Of a stretch of 55,863 bases of DNA, positions 16,144 through 24,939 are shown in pieces. This DNA is from Nocardia lijiangensis NBRC 108240 (GTDB lineage Bacteria > Actinomycetota > Actinomycetes > Mycobacteriales > Mycobacteriaceae): positions 1 to 55,863 of the forward strand of contig NZ_BDBP01000073.1 of the NCBI RefSeq assembly GCF_001613045.1, written 5' to 3'. Positions within the stretch are counted from its first letter, which is position 1. Each line of letters starts with the position of its first letter. A program made the translations under genes and the position numbers. The notes beneath the pieces are model-generated. The model searched no databases, was not told where the DNA came from, and was given only the letters and a program-made list of their open reading frames with translations.

Positions 16144-16540
16144 GGTGTCGGCAACCTCGTTTCTCCGATGGGGACGCCACCTGCGCGGGCGTCCGAATGG
16201 CTGGGGGTGCTGCGGCGCGCGCCACGCACACCGCGGGCCGAAATGTTGTGTCCGAGTATGCCGCACGCGGGGGATCCGCGCGCCGCGCACGTCCTGTCCT
16301 GCGCGGATACGCTGGTGACCGCCCTCGGCCCCGCATCGGTGGAGTGTCGAATCCGACCCGACGACAATGAGGACGCCGGTTTGGTCTACGCTGCGTAGTA
16401 CTCAGGCCATTCTCAGGCGACGCGTGCGCGGAGTCGGATGCCCGCCGGGACGGCCTGACATGTGCTTGAAAGTGTCGTCAGGGCGGATCGCGGCCCGGCG
16501 GCGCACTGTCGGAATGTGTGGCGACCAGGAAGGCGTGAGC
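16144..16540. other. asnB-ctaC divergent intergenic region
   Basis: 397 bp without a supported gene. It must contain both promoters. A TACGCT box lies near 16387, about 150 bp before the ctaC start. The AGGAAGG at 16527-16533 is the ctaC ribosome site. Short open frames here are extensions of ctaC or shadows. Confidence 0.5.
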
Positions 16541-17632
16541 GTGGCGCACAAGGCGAGCGAAGAGATCGGGGCACGACCCGTGAAGGGACGGCAGGGCCGC
16601 GTCCTTCGGCGGGCCGGGCTGGCGGTGTCCTTGGGGATCACCGCGATGCTCGTCTCGGGCTGCTCGATCGACAATGTTTGGCTGCGGTTCGGCTGGCCCT
16701 CGGGTATCACGCCGCAGGCCACCCGGATGCGGGAGCTGTGGACCTGGTCGGTCGTGGCCGCGCTGGTGATGGGTGTGCTGGTCTGGGGTCTGACCTTCTG
16801 GACCGTCGCGTTCCACCGCAAGAAGAAGGACTCCCCGGAGTTCCCGCGGCAGACCGGTTACAACGTGCCGTTGGAACTGACCTACACGGCGATCCCGTTC
16901 GTCATCATCGCGGTGCTGTTCTACTTCACCGTCGTGGTGCAGAACTACGTCCACGAGAAGGTGGACAACCCGGACGTCACGGTCGACGTGACCGCCTTCC
17001 AGTGGAACTGGAAGTTCGGCTACCGCGAGGTCGACTTCAAGGGCGGCTACCAGTTCAACGGCATCGACTCCGTCCGCGAGGACGCCGCGCAGGCGCAGCT
17101 GGAGGAGTACGAGGAGCGGACCGTGGACGGTCACCCGCGGCCGGGCCCGGTGCACGGCAAGCCGGAGAACGACATCCTGTCCTACCTGCACTACGACACC
17201 GTCGAGACCTTCGGCTCCAGCAGCGAGATCCCGGTCCTGGTGCTGCCGACCGGCAAGATCATCGAGTTCCAGCTCGCCGCCGCCGACGTGATCCACGCCT
17301 TCTGGGTGCCGGAGTTCCTGTTCAAGCGCGACGTGATGCCGAACCCGAAGGAAAACCACTCGGACAACGTCTTCCAGATCACCAAGATCGAGAAGGAAGG
17401 CGCGTTCGTCGGCCGCTGCGCCGAGATGTGCGGCACCTTCCACTCGATGATGAACTTCGAGGTCCGTGCCGTCTCGCCGGAGAAGTTCACCCGGTACATG
17501 GACGAGCGTCGCGCGGGCAAGACCAACGCCCAGGCACTCGAGGCCATCGGTGAGTCCCCTGTCGCCACCTCCACCCGGCCGTTCAACACCGACCGCTCGG
17601 TCAAGAGCGCGGCCGCGCCCGAGACCAAGTGA
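16541..17632 (+). CDS. ctaC: Cytochrome c oxidase subunit II (aa3 type)
   Basis: A 363-residue protein. GTG 16541 is chosen because AGGAAGG lies seven bases upstream and it yields a standard lipoprotein signal: basic residues, hydrophobic LAVSLGITAMLV, then SGC with lipidated C41. Two transmembrane helices follow (about 66-90 and 112-135). The periplasmic cupredoxin domain carries the CuA ligands: H in AADVIHAFWVPEF and the cluster GRCAEMCGTFHSMM (C, E, C, H, M). An acidic insertion (EDAAQAQLEEYEERTVDGHPRPGP) interrupts the domain as in other actinobacteria and may contact cytochrome cc. It accepts electrons from QcrC in the bc1-aa3 supercomplex. Cotranscribed with ctaF, 13 bp downstream. Confidence 0.96.
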   Translation: MAHKASEEIGARPVKGRQGRVLRRAGLAVSLGITAMLVSGCSIDNVWLRFGWPSGITPQATRMRELWTWSVVAALVMGVLVWGLTFWTVAFHRKKKDSPEFPRQTGYNVPLELTYTAIPFVIIAVLFYFTVVVQNYVHEKVDNPDVTVDVTAFQWNWKFGYREVDFKGGYQFNGIDSVREDAAQAQLEEYEERTVDGHPRPGPVHGKPENDILSYLHYDTVETFGSSSEIPVLVLPTGKIIEFQLAAADVIHAFWVPEFLFKRDVMPNPKENHSDNVFQITKIEKEGAFVGRCAEMCGTFHSMMNFEVRAVSPEKFTRYMDERRAGKTNAQALEAIGESPVATSTRPFNTDRSVKSAAAPETK

Positions 17633-17645
17633 GGACTGATCTGAC

Positions 17646-18062
17646 ATGAAGATCGAAGCGCGCATTTTCGAACTGCTCACGGTGTTCTTCGTCATCGTGG
17701 GCGTCGTGTACGGCTTCTTCACCGCCCAGTCGCGCACCGGCGTCGAGTGGGCGGGAACCACCGCGATCGTGCTGACCGCGGGCCTGTCGCTGATCATCGG
17801 CACCTACTTCCGGTTCGTCGCCCGTCGTCTGGACCTGCGTCCGGAGGACTTCGAGGACGCCGAGATCGTGGACGGCGCAGGCGACCTCGGCTTCTTCTCG
17901 CCGGGCAGCTTCTGGCCCATCTCCCTGGCGGCCGCCGGTTCGGTCACCGCACTGGGCCTGGCCTTCTTCGAGCCCTGGCTGATCGGCGTCGGCGTGCTGT
18001 GCGTGCTCGCCGCGGCGGCGGGCCTGGTGTTCGAGTACCACCTCGGCCCCGAGAAGCACTGA
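17646..18062 (+). CDS. ctaF: Cytochrome c oxidase subunit IV, actinobacterial type
   Basis: A 138-residue membrane protein with four hydrophobic helices: LLTVFFVIVGVVYGFFTA, TTAIVLTAGLSLIIGTYF, FWPISLAAAGSVTALGLAFF and WLIGVGVLCVLAAAAGLVF. The central loop RRLDLRPEDFEDAEIVDGAGDLGFFSPGS is the family hallmark. It is an accessory subunit of the aa3 oxidase (Rv2199c type). It follows ctaC by 13 bp and is closed by a strong terminator, so ctaCF is a two-gene operon. The other supercomplex genes lie 22 kb to the right, in the same direction. Confidence 0.95.
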   Translation: MKIEARIFELLTVFFVIVGVVYGFFTAQSRTGVEWAGTTAIVLTAGLSLIIGTYFRFVARRLDLRPEDFEDAEIVDGAGDLGFFSPGSFWPISLAAAGSVTALGLAFFEPWLIGVGVLCVLAAAAGLVFEYHLGPEKH

Positions 18063-18070
18063 GACGACAC

Positions 18071-18108
18071 ACGAAGCGCCTCACCGATGAACCGGTGGGG
18101 CGCTTCGT
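18071..18108. terminator. Strong terminator after ctaCF
   Basis: ACGAAGCGCC (18071-18080) pairs perfectly with GGCGCTTCGT (18099-18108), with further inner pairing (CACCG/CGGTG). A CGTTT follows on the plus strand. It separates ctaF from the convergent SDR gene and marks the left edge of a region that differs from M. tuberculosis order. Confidence 0.85.
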
Positions 18109-18122
18109 CGTTTCCGGGGGCG

Positions 18123-18953
18123 TCAGAATCCGAATGCGTGGCGCAGGCGTGTGGTGGAGCGGGGTGCGACGCCTGCCAGTCCGCGCAGTGTGCGGGCCAA
18201 GCGCGGGTGTTCGTCGTCGCGGTCGGTGAGGGCGGTCTCGACGGCGCGGGCCACCTCGGCAGGGTCTCGGTCGTACTCGTCGGCGAAGCCGGGGTCGTCG
18301 GTGTGCAGCGCCGGATAGTCGATCGCGGTGAGGTGGATGCCGTTCGGCCCGAGTTCGGCCTCGGCGCACTCGGCGAAGGTGGTCCACGCGGCCTGAGAAC
18401 TCGCGTAGGAGGCGAAATTGGCCGCCGCCGAGGGGTTGCGGTGGGTGGGGCCGACATTCACGACGTGGCCGGAGCCGGAGCGGATCATCGCGGGGAGCAG
18501 CCCGAGGGTCAGGCGCAGCGGCCCGAAGTAGTTCGCGGCCATCATGCGCTGATAGTCGCGGAAACGGTCCAGCGATTGCGCGACGGGACGGTGCACCGGG
18601 CGGCCCGCGTTGTTGATCAGGACGTCGACCGAGCCGAATTCTTCGAGCACCCAGGCGACCAGCTGGTCGACATCGCCGAGCGCGGAGGTGTCGCAGCGAA
18701 ACCAGTGCGCACGGCCGCCCGCGTAGGTGATCTCCTCGCAGGTCGTGATGAGCTGATCACCGCGCCGGGCGACCAGGAGCAGCTGGGCGCCGTGCTCGGC
18801 GAGCCGGACGGCGGTCGCGCGGCCGATGTCGGAGCATGCGTCGGTGACGAGAATTCGCTGATCAGCGAGGGATTCGGCGGCAGACTGGTCGGCGCGCGGC
18901 ACACGGAGCTTGCGTTCGACGAAACGGGCCGGGGCAGGGCGGAATTCGAGCAT
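18123..18953 (-). CDS. Short-chain dehydrogenase-like protein with degenerate motifs
   Basis: A 276-residue Rossmann protein starting MLEFRPAPARF at ATG 18951-18953. The fold is clear (ILVTDACSDIGRATAVRLAEHGAQLLLVARR; DVLINNAGRP at 110-119), but the diagnostic residues differ. The TGxxxGxG loop reads T-D-A-C-S-D-I-G (37-44), losing two glycines to Asp. The active-site YxxxK is Y183-A-S-S-Q187, losing Lys. The aligned Ser position is Thr (T170) after a Gly-Pro. NNAG is intact. It may be a non-catalytic or unusual SDR. It lies 123 bp downstream of an FAD-dependent oxidase on the same strand, a pairing like DprE1-DprE2 in layout. It ends convergent with ctaF. Confidence 0.85.
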   Translation of the reverse strand: MLEFRPAPARFVERKLRVPRADQSAAESLADQRILVTDACSDIGRATAVRLAEHGAQLLLVARRGDQLITTCEEITYAGGRAHWFRCDTSALGDVDQLVAWVLEEFGSVDVLINNAGRPVHRPVAQSLDRFRDYQRMMAANYFGPLRLTLGLLPAMIRSGSGHVVNVGPTHRNPSAAANFASYASSQAAWTTFAECAEAELGPNGIHLTAIDYPALHTDDPGFADEYDRDPAEVARAVETALTDRDDEHPRLARTLRGLAGVAPRSTTRLRHAFGF

Positions 18954-19076
18954 CGATACAACCTCGCATCGGATGACATGCTGAACGAACCCATCGACAC
19001 CCCGCCGACAGTGCCGAGTCGGCCGCGGTCGCCGAGCGGTGGTTACCACTCAGCGACTTGTGCGGCGCGACACAGT

Positions 19077-20354
19077 TTAATCGGCAGACTCGTAGCGCAT
19101 GGCGTGTTCCGACGCGCAGATCTCATCGATTCCCGAGACGATGTCGCGCAGCAGCTCCGAGGGCAGCGCGGATGGACGCAACCGGCAGGTGAAGGTGATC
19201 AGGCCGTGGTCCTCGGCGGGCAGGTTGCGGGCGGCGGCCTCGGCGCGCAGGTAGGTCGAGCGCACGCCGTAGGTCATCGCGGAGATGACGGTGAAGCAGC
19301 CGGTGCGTTCGCGGTGGCCGGAGAACAGGTCGTGCAGCCGGTAGAACACCGAGGCGTAAGTCGACAGCGGCGCGAAAATGCCCACGCGGTAGGCGGGTCC
19401 GCGCTCCGAGGAGCTGATCACCGTGTCGGCGAGGTACTCCGCGTCGCGCAGTGTGAGCACCTTGGGGGCGAACATCAGCGCGCCCGCCGCGGCGTTGCGC
19501 ACCGGCATGCCCGCCTTGCCGCCCGCGTGCGAGGCGATGGCGCCCAACGACTTCCGGGTGCGGGTGCCGACCTCGCGGCGGGCACGCAGCGAACGGGTCG
19601 GCGTGGTGGGGTAGAGGCTGGACCACTGACCGAAGCGCACGGTGCCGAGCTGCACGTGCCCGGTGCCGACCGGCCGCGCCACCTTCAGCGGTGCGGTGTC
19701 GACCCAGCGGCCGACCTGCAATGCCGCATTGCCGGGGCGCAGGATCTCGGCGTGCGCGTGCTCGACGAAGGAGTCGAAGTCGAGGAACCGGTCGGCATCG
19801 GTGGTGAGCCAGGTGTGGTCCTTGTCGATGTCGACGGCGTCCAGGGTGAGCGCGGTGATGATGCCCGCGCGCCCGCCCGCGCCGAGGATGCGGTGGAACC
19901 GCTCGGTGTGGTGGTTGCGGCCGCAGGTGCCGATGCGCCCGTCCGGGTCCACGTACTCCAGATCCACGATCTGGTCGGTGAACAGCCCGTACCGGTGCGA
20001 GGCGCTGCTGACGCCGCCGACCGAGGCGAAGCCGCCCGCGGTGATGTCGCGGTGGTCGCCGACGATGGGCAGGCCGAGCCCGTGCGCGCCGAGGCGGCGG
20101 TCGATGTCGGAGAGCTTGGCGCCCGCCTGCACGCGGACGGTGCGGCGACCGAGGTTGATGTCGAGCACCGAATTCATCCGGCGCAGCGAGACAACGGCCC
20201 GCTGATCGGGCAGAGCCAGGCTGTCCTCGAGCGGCTCGCCGCCGCGGACCGTGAGCCGCTCGGCGCGACCGCGTGAATCCCGCACGGTGCGAACGACATC
20301 CGCGGTGTCACGGGGTAGATATTCTTCGGCGGAGACAGTCTGCGGCGTGCTCAT
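19077..20354 (-). CDS. FAD-binding oxidoreductase (VAO/PCMH fold)
   Basis: A 425-residue protein starting MSTPQTVSAEEYLP at ATG 20352-20354. The N-terminal FAD_binding_4 domain spans about 30-200: LTVRGGEPLEDS, VVSLRRMNSVLDINLGRRTVRVQAGAKLSDID, then LPIVGDHRDITAGGFASVGGVSSASHRYG (pyrophosphate-binding region) and ILGAGGRAGIITALTLD. The C-terminal half holds the substrate domain and gives no clear clue. It has no signal peptide. The upstream position relative to an SDR-like gene resembles decaprenylphosphoryl-ribose epimerase pairs, but the sequence does not match DprE1 in its substrate loops as I remember them. Substrate unknown. Confidence 0.87.
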   Translation of the reverse strand: MSTPQTVSAEEYLPRDTADVVRTVRDSRGRAERLTVRGGEPLEDSLALPDQRAVVSLRRMNSVLDINLGRRTVRVQAGAKLSDIDRRLGAHGLGLPIVGDHRDITAGGFASVGGVSSASHRYGLFTDQIVDLEYVDPDGRIGTCGRNHHTERFHRILGAGGRAGIITALTLDAVDIDKDHTWLTTDADRFLDFDSFVEHAHAEILRPGNAALQVGRWVDTAPLKVARPVGTGHVQLGTVRFGQWSSLYPTTPTRSLRARREVGTRTRKSLGAIASHAGGKAGMPVRNAAAGALMFAPKVLTLRDAEYLADTVISSSERGPAYRVGIFAPLSTYASVFYRLHDLFSGHRERTGCFTVISAMTYGVRSTYLRAEAAARNLPAEDHGLITFTCRLRPSALPSELLRDIVSGIDEICASEHAMRYESAD

Positions 20355-20463
20355 GGCACGACAGCTAACCACAGTCTGGCCCTCGGTGTGCACCCGAAGT
20401 CGGAGGCTCTTTTCCCGCACCCGAACAACCCCTTCCGACCTGCGACGATGCGGACGTCTTCCA

Positions 20464-20478
20464 CCCCGGTGACCGGGG
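20464..20478. terminator. Short GC hairpin after the PhoD gene
   Basis: CCCCGG (20464-20469), loop TGA, CCGGGG (20473-20478). It is 60 bp beyond the PhoD stop on the minus strand and upstream of the FAD oxidase start. A weak candidate. Confidence 0.35.
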
Positions 20479-20537
20479 CCGTGGACACGCGGCGGAGCGT
20501 CCGAATCCGCACCACCGCACCGGCACCCGATTCCGGC

Positions 20538-22094
20538 TCAGCGGCCGGGCGCGGGCAGGCGCTGACTGAACAACACCGCGCCCGTCGCGTCGCACAGATC
20601 CACCGTGAGTTCGGCGGAGCGGCCATCGATGCGAACCTCGCCGAAATGCTGATAGGCGCCGTCCAGGGGCGAGGTGTTCGGCGCAGGCGGTGCGTGCAAG
20701 AAGACCGCCTCGGGACCGAAGGTGGGGTCGAGCTGGTTGGGGCCGAAGGCGCCCGCATTGAGCGGTCCGGTGACGAACTCCCAGAACTCGTCGAACTCGG
20801 TGAACGCCGCACGCTCGGGGGAGTAGCGGTGCGCCGCGGTGTAGTGCACGTCGGCGGTCAACCACACCACGCCGGTGACCCGGTTCGTCTTGATCGCCGA
20901 AAGCACCTGAGCGATCTCGGTCTCGCGGCCGGACGGCGCGCCGGGCGCACCGTTGGCCGGGCCCTCGAAGGCGGTCTTGCCGTCCGGCACCACCACGCCG
21001 AGCGGTAGATCGGCTGCGACGATCTTCCAGGTGGCCCGGGACTCGCGCAGGCCGTCGATCAGCCATTTCGTCTGTGCCGCACCGAAGATCCTGCCCTCGT
21101 GCGCGGTGTTGGCGCCGTTGGCGTCCTTGTAGGTGCGCATGTCGAGGACGAACACGTCCAGCAGCGGGCCGTAGGAGACCTTGCGGTAGAGCCTGCCGTC
21201 GACGGCTTCCTTCGGGTCCAGCGGCATCCACTCGTGGAACGCCTGCCAGGCGCGGGTGGCCAGGGTGTCCATGCTGCGTTCGGTGTAGCCCTTGTCCGCG
21301 GCCACGGTGCCGCCGGGATACCAGTTGTTGACCGTCTCGTGGTCGTCCCACTGAACCAGTTGCGCCACCGCGGCGTTGAACCTGCGGTAGTTCTGATCGG
21401 TCAGGTTGTAGGCGTACTGGCCGCGGAACTGATCGAGGGTCTGTGCGACCGCGCTCTTGGCCTCGGTGACGGTGTTGCGCCAGATCCGGCCGTCGGGCAA
21501 GGTGACCGACTCCTGGAGCGGACCGTCGGCGTAGACGACGTCGCCGGAGTGCAGGAACAGGTGTGGGTCGCGGGCGGCCATGGTCGAGAAGATCGTCATC
21601 CCGCCGAGGTCCGGGTTGATGCCGTACCCCTGGCCCGCGACATCGCCCGACCACTGGAGCCTGATGTCGCCCGCGCTCGTCGGGGCGGTGCGGAAGACGC
21701 CGGTCAGCGGTTCGGAGGTGGCGCCGTCCTCGGCTTCGAGGGTCACGCGGTAGTGCACCAGCGAGCCGGAAGGCAGCCCGCCGACGCGGACGCGTCCGGT
21801 GCCATCCGTGCCGGGGGTGAGCAGCGGGCCGGTGAAACGGCGCGCGTCGGTGAAGGATTCGGTGGCGGCCGTCTCCACGATCAGCGTGGCGGGCCGGTCC
21901 GAGCGGGCCCAGAGGAGCGCGCCGTCCGAGCGCGGGTCGCCCACCGCGACACCGTGCGTGAGGTTCGGACGCTGCCGGACCAGGCCGGGGCCGTCGTCGG
22001 CGCCGCAGGCGGCCAGCGCGGGCGCAGCCACCAAGCCGAGCGCGGAGGTGCGCAGCAGAGTGCGCCGGGAGAGTTCCGAACGACTGAGTGCCAT
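20538..22094 (-). CDS. phoD: PhoD-family alkaline phosphatase, Tat-exported lipoprotein
   Basis: A 518-residue protein. The N-terminus has a twin-arginine signal (SRRTLLRTSALGLVAAPALAAC) ending in a lipobox-like LAAC, so export by Tat and membrane anchoring are expected. An N-terminal beta domain (about 40-140) precedes the metallophosphatase core. Core metal ligands visible: D in LQWSGDVAGQG, D in LHSGDVVYADG, N/D in WDDHETVNNWYPGG, and H in WLTADVHYTAAH. PhoD enzymes hydrolyse phosphodi- and monoesters, including teichoic acids, using Ca/Fe. ATG 22092-22094 is preferred to an in-frame GTG at 22109. No PHO box could be identified. It is monocistronic, 254 bp downstream of the ABC1 kinase gene. 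Confidence 0.92.
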   Translation of the reverse strand: MALSRSELSRRTLLRTSALGLVAAPALAACGADDGPGLVRQRPNLTHGVAVGDPRSDGALLWARSDRPATLIVETAATESFTDARRFTGPLLTPGTDGTGRVRVGGLPSGSLVHYRVTLEAEDGATSEPLTGVFRTAPTSAGDIRLQWSGDVAGQGYGINPDLGGMTIFSTMAARDPHLFLHSGDVVYADGPLQESVTLPDGRIWRNTVTEAKSAVAQTLDQFRGQYAYNLTDQNYRRFNAAVAQLVQWDDHETVNNWYPGGTVAADKGYTERSMDTLATRAWQAFHEWMPLDPKEAVDGRLYRKVSYGPLLDVFVLDMRTYKDANGANTAHEGRIFGAAQTKWLIDGLRESRATWKIVAADLPLGVVVPDGKTAFEGPANGAPGAPSGRETEIAQVLSAIKTNRVTGVVWLTADVHYTAAHRYSPERAAFTEFDEFWEFVTGPLNAGAFGPNQLDPTFGPEAVFLHAPPAPNTSPLDGAYQHFGEVRIDGRSAELTVDLCDATGAVLFSQRLPAPGR

Positions 22095-22235
22095 GAGCGC
22101 CACCCTCACGCAGCTACCTCAACGCCACGTGAACGTCGGCTGTCGGCTCGACCAATAGGGCGGGCCGTGCGGTCGGGTCGGCGGGTCGGGCAGCTGCCGA
22201 GTTCGGGTTCGGGCGCGGGTCTGCTTGCGGTCCAC

Positions 22236-22380
22236 GGTGTTCGGGTTCGGCTGTTGGTTTCGTCGGGTAGCAGCGGCCGTCCGTCACGCGGAGGGTTGGT
22301 GGTGGCTCTCGGAGCGACGCCAGCCGCTCTCGGTTGGGTGGCGGGTGTTCAGTGTTCGGGTTCGGCAGTTGGTTGCGTCG
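22236..22380. repeat. Imperfect duplication of the ABC1-kinase 3' end
   Basis: A 30-bp segment at 22351-22380, coding the last residues TQPTAEPEH, recurs almost unchanged at 22236-22265 (TKPTAEPEH in the same sense), 115 bp away. The flanks are also weakly similar. It looks like a decayed tandem copy of the gene's tail inside the 254-bp gap before phoD. Confidence 0.5.
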
Positions 22381-23926
22381 CCGGGCTGTCAGTGGCTGCG
22401 GCCCGTCGCGCGCCGGGGCCGGGAACGATCGTTGGCCGCGTGTGGTCGTTGGTGGCGGCCGCCAGGTGCGGTTTCGGTGAGGTGGTAGGGGCCGGTCGGC
22501 GCAGCGGCTCGGTCGGGTTGTCCGCCATCCACGGGCAAGCCGGGTCGTCGAGTCCGAGGGCCGCGACCACGTCGGGGAACCAGCGGGTGCATTCGGTGCG
22601 CAACGGGAGCTCGGGCTGGAGTTGCGACATCACGCTCACGCCCGCGAGGAACGTGCGCAGCATCGGGGTGTGTTCGGCGGGCATGGTCAGCTGCCGGATC
22701 ACGTTGGACAGGCTCAGATCCACCGTCGCCGAGACTCGTTTGCGCAACCACTCGGTGGTCAGGCGGAAGGTCGGGTCGAGCATGGCGTCGCGCATCGGGG
22801 CCAGCTGCTCGAGCACGGTGTGGCTGTCCAGCGCGCGGTCCGGTTCGACGTAGCCGCGGCGGCGGATCGCGGCTTCCAGATCGGTCGGGTCGCCGGAGAG
22901 GATGGCGCGGGCGATATCGGTCAGCGCGTCCAGATAGCCGGGCGGGAAGGGCGCGCACGCGCCGAAGTCGACGACCCCCAGCCTGCCGTCGGGCATGATG
23001 CGGAAATTGCCGGGATGCGGATCGCCGTACAGCAGACCGGCTTTCGTCGGACCGGACAGCAGGAAGCGCAGCACCAGCAATCCGATCCGGTCGTGGTCGA
23101 ACAACCCGCCCTGTACGAGCGTCCGCGACAGCGAGACGCCGTCCAGCCATTCGGTGATCAGCACGTCGCCCTGCTGCGCCACCACGTCCGGCACCACGAA
23201 ATCGGGGTCGTCCGCATACGCCGCGGCGAAGCTGCGCTGATGCGCGGCCTCGATCTCGTAGTCGAGTTCCTCGCCGATGTAGGCGCACAGCGCCTCGATC
23301 ACCGCGCGCGAATCCGCGCCGGGCAGCAGGGCGGTGAACAGCGGGGCGATCTGACGCAGCGACTGCAGATCGCTGAGCACCGCCTCGCGCGCGCCGGGAT
23401 ACATCACCTTCACGGCCACCCGGCGACCGTCGTGCCACACCGCCTGGTGCACCTGCCCGACGGAGGCCGCCGCCGCGGGCCGGTCCTCGAACTCCAGGAA
23501 CAGCTTCCGCCATCCCGGGCCGAGCTGGGCGGCCAGCGCCGAATGCACCATCGGCGGCAGCATGGCGGGGGCCGAATCCTGCAGCTGGTTCAGCGCGTCG
23601 CGGTACGGCGCGGCGAAATCCGCGGGCAGCGCCAGCTCGTACAGCGACATCAGCTGCCCGAGCTTGGCCACGCAGCCCTTGAGCTCGCCGAGCACATCGA
23701 ACAGGTGCTGGGCGGTCCTCGCCTGGATCTCGCGGTTCACCTCGTCCGCGGAACGGCCGAGCATGCGCTTGCCCGCCCCCGCGACCCGCCTGCCCGCGAA
23801 GGCCACCGGTAGTCCGGCCAGCTTCGTGGTACGGGCGAGCCGGCCCGTCGGCGGATCACCGGCGGGCTCGGCGTCGACACGCCTGGGCAGCTTCAGAATT
23901 CGACCACCGGTGTCGCGGCGGACCAT
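22349..23926 (-). CDS. ABC1/UbiB-family atypical kinase
   Basis: A protein of about 525 residues. ABC1 landmarks are all present: the KxGQ motif in GCVAKLGQLMSLYE, the Ala-rich nucleotide loop AAAASVGQVHQA, VAVKVMYPGA (ion-pair Lys), the acidic EELDYEIEA, catalytic GDPHPGNFRI and metal-binding VVDFGACAPF. The C-terminal 60 residues are Pro/Thr/Ala-rich and disordered. Family members act in isoprenoid quinone homeostasis or membrane lipid trafficking; here a menaquinone-linked role is inference. ATG near 23924-23926 has AGGTGA seven bases upstream; a GTG two codons earlier is possible. Its 3' end is partly duplicated downstream. Confidence 0.9.
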   Translation of the reverse strand: MVRRDTGGRILKLPRRVDAEPAGDPPTGRLARTTKLAGLPVAFAGRRVAGAGKRMLGRSADEVNREIQARTAQHLFDVLGELKGCVAKLGQLMSLYELALPADFAAPYRDALNQLQDSAPAMLPPMVHSALAAQLGPGWRKLFLEFEDRPAAAASVGQVHQAVWHDGRRVAVKVMYPGAREAVLSDLQSLRQIAPLFTALLPGADSRAVIEALCAYIGEELDYEIEAAHQRSFAAAYADDPDFVVPDVVAQQGDVLITEWLDGVSLSRTLVQGGLFDHDRIGLLVLRFLLSGPTKAGLLYGDPHPGNFRIMPDGRLGVVDFGACAPFPPGYLDALTDIARAILSGDPTDLEAAIRRRGYVEPDRALDSHTVLEQLAPMRDAMLDPTFRLTTEWLRKRVSATVDLSLSNVIRQLTMPAEHTPMLRTFLAGVSVMSQLQPELPLRTECTRWFPDVVAALGLDDPACPWMADNPTEPLRRPAPTTSPKPHLAAATNDHTRPTIVPGPGARRAAATDSPATQPTAEPEH

Positions 23927-24011
23927 GCTCACCTCACTCGCACGCCGAGCAGACCACCCCTACCCGTGGTCCCGCGTCGACGTTGTGCGTGACAAGGTTA
24001 CCAACGAGGAC

Positions 24012-24776
24012 TCAGTGCGCGAGGCGCCCCAGGCGTTGATGCAGCTCGCCGGCCCAGTCGATATCGCCGAGGCGCTGGTAGTCGACCCACAACGCGTCGA
24101 AGACGTCGCGACCCTCGGAGATCCAGCCGCCGCGCTTGTCCGCCTCGAGCACCACGCTCATGCCGGTCTCGGTGGCGACGAAGGTGACCTCCAGCTGGTT
24201 CAGCCGCGGGTAGTGGGGCGAACCGGCGAACTCGATCTCCTGGTAGAACGGCAACGTCTGCGGCGTGTTGTGCACCCGGCCCGCCTCCACATCGGCGCTG
24301 CGCAGGTGAAAACCCAAGCGCTCCACGGCCTCCAGCAGCACGTGCTGGGCGGGCAGCGCGCCGACGCCGATCGGATCGGTGTCGGCGGCGTCCACCGCGC
24401 CGTGGATCTCCACGATCGTGCGCAGCGAGACCACCGTGCCCGGCAGGTGCCTGCCGTTGTAGAACGTGATCGGCGTTTCCATCGGCGCGCGCGCCGCGAA
24501 ACGGAAATCCAGCACCGCCCCGGGCGGCAGGTGCAGCGGACCGTGCACCCCGGTGCGCCCGAACGGGATATCGCGTAGGCCCTCGTGATCCTCGTACTCC
24601 TGCTCGGCCCTGGTCACGAATTCCACCGCGATCTGCGCGATGTCCTGCCCGACCTTCCCGCCGCGCAGCCGAACCACGCCCTCGACCATCCCACCGGGCT
24701 GCACCCCCGGCGTGAACAACTCGGTCTCGACCTCGGCCCCGCCGACCCCCGCCGCAGCAAGCAACTTCTTGAACAT
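24012..24776 (-). CDS. Spo0M-family arrestin-like protein
   Basis: A 254-residue protein starting MFKKLLAAAGVGGAEVETEL at ATG 24774-24776, the classic SpoOM N-terminus; a longer in-frame start at 24842 adds 22 atypical residues. The body is beta-rich, with the arrestin-like repeats FTPGVQPGGMVEGVVRLRGG and IAVEFVTRAEQEY, and later SLRTIVEIHGAVDAADTDPIGV. In Bacillus Spo0M affects sporulation and cell-wall events; its role in actinomycetes is not settled. Nocardia do not form endospores, so this is likely a trafficking/envelope protein. It is the last of several leftward genes here. Confidence 0.88.
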   Translation of the reverse strand: MFKKLLAAAGVGGAEVETELFTPGVQPGGMVEGVVRLRGGKVGQDIAQIAVEFVTRAEQEYEDHEGLRDIPFGRTGVHGPLHLPPGAVLDFRFAARAPMETPITFYNGRHLPGTVVSLRTIVEIHGAVDAADTDPIGVGALPAQHVLLEAVERLGFHLRSADVEAGRVHNTPQTLPFYQEIEFAGSPHYPRLNQLEVTFVATETGMSVVLEADKRGGWISEGRDVFDALWVDYQRLGDIDWAGELHQRLGRLAH

Positions 24777-24862
24777 GCCCGAAGTCTCCCCGCCCGCACT
24801 GAACAACGCCTTGGCGATCGCTTGCGCTGTGACGAAGGTCATTGGCCTCGCAGAGGCTTCAT

Positions 24863-24896
24863 ACGCCTCGCAGACCGTACAGCCGCTGCGAGGCGT
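24863..24896 (-). terminator. Terminator after the trpF-like gene
   Basis: ACGCCTCGCAG (24863-24873) and CTGCGAGGCGT (24886-24896) form a perfect 11-bp stem over a 12-base loop, 44 bp after the trpF-like stop on the minus strand. A close relative of this hairpin occurs at 52048-52082. Confidence 0.7.
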
Positions 24897-24939
24897 GTGC
24901 AGGGGCTGCGAGGAACATCCGATCGGGGTGGGTGGGGGG

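Noticed and set aside
18123..19049. Longer SDR start at 19049
   Set aside because: The extra 32 residues are not SDR-like, and the ATG at 18953 gives a more normal N-terminus.
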